34,953 bases of DNA from CAZWEZ01 sp964632795 (GTDB lineage: Bacteria; Pseudomonadota; Alphaproteobacteria; Rhodospirillales; 2-02-FULL-58-16): assembly GCA_964632795.1 (NCBI GenBank), contig CAZWEZ010000031.1:1-34953 (forward strand), written 5' to 3'. Both the position numbers and the translations under genes were made by a program. The notes under the pieces are model-generated. The model searched no databases. It was given only the letters and a program-made list of their open reading frames with translations, and had not been told where the DNA came from. Shown piece by piece: positions 32,003 through 34,953 of the stretch. The number at the start of each line of letters is the position of its first letter. The first letter of the stretch is position 1.

Positions 32003-32163
32003 ATACCAAGGAGCACTGATAATGACCCATGGAGACGGCTTTCCAAGGCTTTCGGACAGCGTCGCGCGGCCCTTGTGATGGGCCGCCATCACGGCGGACC
32101 ACGCTCCTAGCCGAAAGCCTTGGAAAGCCGTCTCCATGGGTCATTATCAGTGCTCCTTGGTAT
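32003..32163. mobile_element. 161-bp MITE-like element with perfect 53-bp terminal inverted repeats
   Basis: Arms 32003-32055 and 32111-32163 are perfect reverse complements over 53 bases, from ATACCAAGGAGCACTG to GGCTTTCGG. The 55-base centre contains a further 7-bp stem (GCGGCCC/GGGCCGC, loop TTGTGAT). TTA lies outside both ends. The outer parts match the 33-bp repeats at 29576 and 30462. No coding capacity. It interrupts the liv gene run between livM and livG and contains the livM stop. Confidence 0.85.
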
Positions 32164-33052
32164 TAAAGGCGAACATCCGCTTCACCAGCAGAGCGGTGCG
32201 GGCATCGAAAATGCCGCTGGGTTTGAGGTTCATGACGAGGATGATCAGGAGCCCGAACAGCAAGTTGCGCCAATCACCGAGGAAGCGAAGCCCCTCGATC
32301 AGGATTCCCTGGATGAAGACAACCGCGGCCAGTGTGCCGAAGACGCTGGCGAGTCCGCCGAGGATCGGATAGGCGATGGCGAAGGTGGCGAGCAGGACGG
32401 TGAAGGTCAGGTGGTCGATGTAAGTGGCGGTATGCGCATAGAGCGCGCCGCCGATGCCCGCGATCACGCCGCCCACTGTCATTGCCGCCACCTTCACGGC
32501 GGTCAGGTTGAGGCCGACACTCTGGGCCGCGAGCTCATCCTCCCCTACCGCGCGCAGCACCGCGCCAGCCCGTGAACGGTCCATCCACCAAAGGCCGGCC
32601 ATCACGGCGATGACGAAGAACCAGACGAACAGCGTGACCTCCCACGGCTCCCACCCATTGGCGGAGAAAAAGCGTATTTCCCGGAAACCCTGCGTGCTGT
32701 CCGGTCCCACTTCAATATTGTCGATCGTTTGACGCCAGTTCAGATTGAAAAAGAACATCCGCACGAACTCACTGAAGGCGATGGTGGCGACCACCAGCAT
32801 CAGGCCACGCACGCGGAGTGCCGGGAAGCCAACGAGAAAGGCAAAAAATCCGGCGACAAGGGCCCCCGCGACCAGCGCCGGCAGGATGGTCCATTGGAAC
32901 AGAACGGTAAGAATCCCGGCCGTATAGGCGCCGATGGCGAAGAACCCCGCTTGGGCGAGAGAAAGCTGCCCGGTCAGCATCAAGACATAGGCCGACAACC
33001 CGAGAAGGGTGTGGATGCCGATGGTCTGGGCGAGCCCTAAGTAGTAGTCCAT
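32147..33052 (-). CDS. livM: ABC transporter permease LivM-like, C-terminus encoded by a repeat element
   Basis: 301-residue inner-membrane permease with about eight to ten helices: IHTLLGLSAYVLMLTGQLSLAQAGFFAIGAYTAG at the start is the conserved LivM region, and VGLNLTAVKVAAMTVGGVIAGIGGALYAH holds the loop that contacts the ATPases. The final five residues NTKEH and the TGA stop lie in the arm of the inserted element, so the original C-terminal end may have been different. It starts 6 bp after livH. Confidence 0.92.
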   Translation of the reverse strand: MDYYLGLAQTIGIHTLLGLSAYVLMLTGQLSLAQAGFFAIGAYTAGILTVLFQWTILPALVAGALVAGFFAFLVGFPALRVRGLMLVVATIAFSEFVRMFFFNLNWRQTIDNIEVGPDSTQGFREIRFFSANGWEPWEVTLFVWFFVIAVMAGLWWMDRSRAGAVLRAVGEDELAAQSVGLNLTAVKVAAMTVGGVIAGIGGALYAHTATYIDHLTFTVLLATFAIAYPILGGLASVFGTLAAVVFIQGILIEGLRFLGDWRNLLFGLLIILVMNLKPSGIFDARTALLVKRMFAFNTKEH

Positions 33053-33058
33053 GGTGCT

Positions 33059-33955
33059 CTAATCCCTGTCGATGGACCTGCCGAAGATGCCGTTGGGCCG
33101 GAAGACGAGAAAAACGAACAACAACAAGAGCACATACATGTCGCGCTCGTTGACGCCCCGGACATAAAGGAAGACGTTTTCAAAGGCACCGACGAGAAGA
33201 CCCGCGACAATGGCCCCCGGAATCGATCCCAGGCCGCCGATAACGGTGACGATGAGCCCTTTCACCGTCAGCGGCAAAGTTATCAGCGGCGACAGCACCC
33301 CGACCGATGCCGCCGTCATCGCCCCCGCCACGCCGCCGAGCACCCCGGCGACGACGAAGGTCCGGGCGTTGGTCTTGTGGACGTCGATGCCGCAGAGCTG
33401 GGCGGCGACGTTCTGCTGGGAGACCGCGCGTGTCGCCAGCCCGAGGCGCGTACGGTAGAGAACGAACAAAAGAACCAACATGCTGAGCAGGCCGATCAGA
33501 AACACGAACAACAAGTCGCCGCGGACCGAATAGGGGGGAATTTCGATGAAAACATCGTCGAAAATCGCCGGATAAGAGAGGGGCGAGGCATTGGTGGCAT
33601 GGATGATCACCTCGTCGATGAAGAACAGCCCGCCTATCGTGGTCATCAACGCCGCCAGCGGGTTGTCCACCGGTATGAAACGGAAGCATGCGATGTAGAC
33701 GACGTAGCCGATCGCCCCGGAGGCCAGGGCGGAGACCAGAAAAACGATGATTGCCGGGGCATCGACAAAGCTGAGCATGCCAAGCCCGACATAGGCGCCG
33801 GCGATCGCCGCCGCGGCATAAGCAAAGTTCAGCTTGTGCATGGTGCCGAAGATCAAGGTGAAGCCGATGCCGATCAGCGCATAGGTGGAGCCGAACAGCA
33901 GCCCGTCACTGATGGACTGGGTGATCTCGACGAACTCGTACCAAAAGTCTTCCAT
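33059..33955 (-). CDS. livH: ABC transporter permease LivH-like
   Basis: 298-residue inner-membrane permease. Typical LivH segments: SISDGLLFGSTYALIGIGFTLIFGTMHKLNFAYAA near the N-terminus, TRAVSQQNVAAQLCGIDVHKTNARTFVVAGVLGGVAG in the cytoplasmic coupling loop, and TVIGGLGSIPGAIVAGLLVGAFE towards the end. I chose the ATG that gives MEDFWYEF; no strong ribosome site is visible. A 135-bp gap with a GGCCG...CGGCC hairpin separates it from the binding-protein gene upstream, so partial termination there could set relative expression. Confidence 0.92.
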   Translation of the reverse strand: MEDFWYEFVEITQSISDGLLFGSTYALIGIGFTLIFGTMHKLNFAYAAAAIAGAYVGLGMLSFVDAPAIIVFLVSALASGAIGYVVYIACFRFIPVDNPLAALMTTIGGLFFIDEVIIHATNASPLSYPAIFDDVFIEIPPYSVRGDLLFVFLIGLLSMLVLLFVLYRTRLGLATRAVSQQNVAAQLCGIDVHKTNARTFVVAGVLGGVAGAMTAASVGVLSPLITLPLTVKGLIVTVIGGLGSIPGAIVAGLLVGAFENVFLYVRGVNERDMYVLLLLFVFLVFRPNGIFGRSIDRD

Positions 33956-34090
33956 GCTTACATGCTTTAAAGGCCCGCCCTGGCCGTCGAAACAGCGGGT
34001 CGTGTCCGTATCAAGTCGTGGGCCGCGGCCGCTAAGAACTATGGCCGCTCGGCGGAACGGCCACAGTCCCAAAGCTCCCGCACGACACCC

Positions 34091-34953
34091 TTATCGAGGA
34101 TCGTGAACGACTTCCCACTTGCCGTTTTGGGCCTGAACGAAGACGAAAGGTTTCAACGCCTCGCCTTCGTCCTGCACCCTTTTGACGGTACCCATGAGGC
34201 CCGACGTGGTCTCGAGCGCTTCGAGGCCGTCGCGCATTTTTCGGCGATCGGCCTCCAGGGTTTCGGGCTTGCCGATGATGCCTTGCTTCTCGATGACATC
34301 CTTGATGATAAAGATGTTCTCCCAGGATGCCGCGGAGTGCAGATCGGCGCTGCCGCCGAGTTTCTCGGTCATTTCCGCGACCTTCTTCGCTTCTTCGTTG
34401 ATGGGGGCGAAGCTGGTCGGGATGTACATGCCCTCGACCTGCTTGGCGCAGCCCTTGAGGGTCTCGCTGCTGGAGGAACTGGTGAGTCCGACCAGGATTT
34501 TCGGCTTGATCTTCTGGCGGGCCATCTCCTTCAACATGCCGCAGGTCGTGAAGGGATGAGACGAGACGATGAGCAAATCGGCGCCCGACTTCTTGAAGGC
34601 ACGGGCCTGAACGCTGAAGTTGGTGTCGGCCATCAGCCAGTTGGAAGAGTGATCGAGCACTTCCTCCCAGCCCACGGCAATCTTCGTGCCGAGTTCCGGA
34701 ATGCCGCCCTTCACCCACTCGAATCCGTGACGCTTGGCGGCCTGGGCGATGACCTTGGCATAGGTTCCCTTGGAATGGCCCTGGTCGGTCTCGGTGCCGC
34801 CGTACATGGTCTTGGCGTCGGGATTGGTCTTGCGCAGCCACGCGAACAGCTTGTCATACATATCGGGCTCGTTCGGCGTGTTGCGGAAGGTCCACTGGGA
34901 AATCTTGGCCAAACCGTTGCGCACCGCCGTATCCGTCAGGATGGGAAACTGCA
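34091..34953 (-). CDS. Periplasmic amino-acid-type ABC binding protein (LivK-like), N-terminus outside window
   Basis: 287 codons of a type I periplasmic binding protein (Peripl_BP_6 class), open to the window edge, so the signal peptide and first lobe are missing. Seen parts: SQWTFRNTPNEPDMYDKLFAWL, TNFSVQARAFKKSGADLLIV, and a second-lobe region PTSFAPINEEAKKVAEM. The end, VQAQNGKWEVVHDP, is typical of the family. Delivers the ligand to LivHM; the position first in the operon is usual. An in-frame GTG at 34924 exists but the frame continues upstream with family-like sequence. Confidence 0.88.
   Translation of the reverse strand, partial: QFPILTDTAVRNGLAKISQWTFRNTPNEPDMYDKLFAWLRKTNPDAKTMYGGTETDQGHSKGTYAKVIAQAAKRHGFEWVKGGIPELGTKIAVGWEEVLDHSSNWLMADTNFSVQARAFKKSGADLLIVSSHPFTTCGMLKEMARQKIKPKILVGLTSSSSSETLKGCAKQVEGMYIPTSFAPINEEAKKVAEMTEKLGGSADLHSAASWENIFIIKDVIEKQGIIGKPETLEADRRKMRDGLEALETTSGLMGTVKRVQDEGEALKPFVFVQAQNGKWEVVHDPR

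Noticed and set aside
31984..32046. Upstream extension of livG into the MITE-like element
   Set aside because: LivG proteins start at the MLELRGLSKSFGG segment, which has its own ATG and purine-rich site; the extension is element sequence.
34022..34090. GC-rich inverted segments between the binding protein gene and livH
   Set aside because: A GGCCG...CGGCC pairing exists but is short and lacks a T-run; too weak to call a terminator.

Overview
The window reads as chromosomal DNA of a GC-rich alphaproteobacterium, probably of Rhodospirillales type. The evidence is the priA / DUF484-xerC arrangement, a MaeB malic enzyme fused to a phosphotransacetylase domain, PomAB-like motor genes, and codon use strongly biased to G/C in third positions. 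No rRNA, tRNA, CRISPR array or intact transposase gene was seen. Genes are packed tightly and no gene-free stretch exceeds 300 bases; the longest gaps (about 100-170 bp) hold repeats, hairpins or regulatory sequence and are listed.

Layout. 1-3700: replication-restart helicase priA (cut by the window edge), read away from a DUF484-xerC pair. 3720-3805: a perfect AT-rich palindrome. 3800-8316 (minus): one run of motA-motB and two radical SAM genes. 8417-10711: maeB. 10754-23326: a large catabolic island with a PuuB-like FAD amine oxidase, a triple-RidA protein, a DMSP-lyase-family cupin, an arginine-deiminase/DDAH-like hydrolase, a polyamine-type ABC importer (order A-D-B-C) led by a creatinase-like M24 protein, an agmatinase-family ureohydrolase, an aminotransferase and an EamA permease. 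The combination points to uptake and breakdown of an amidino/guanidino or polyamine-like compound; the substrate is not known and no regulator gene lies inside the island.

23422-26052 (minus): a four-gene operon, MerR regulator, periplasmic HMA protein, outer-membrane barrel and membrane-anchored NHL propeller, read from a promoter whose dyad (GTAC-N4-GTAC) matches the mercury MerR operator. There is no merA or merT. Divergent from it are a YbhN-like flippase-family protein, an MFS transporter whose start spans an 11-G tract, and a SAM methyltransferase.

29576-34953 (minus): a branched-chain-amino-acid-type ABC importer (binding protein cut by the edge, then livH, livM, livG, livF) followed by a second methyltransferase. 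Three junctions of this gene run carry members of one palindromic repeat family, including a 161-bp MITE-like element with perfect 53-bp arms. In each case the repeat overlaps or supplies the stop codon of the gene upstream of it.
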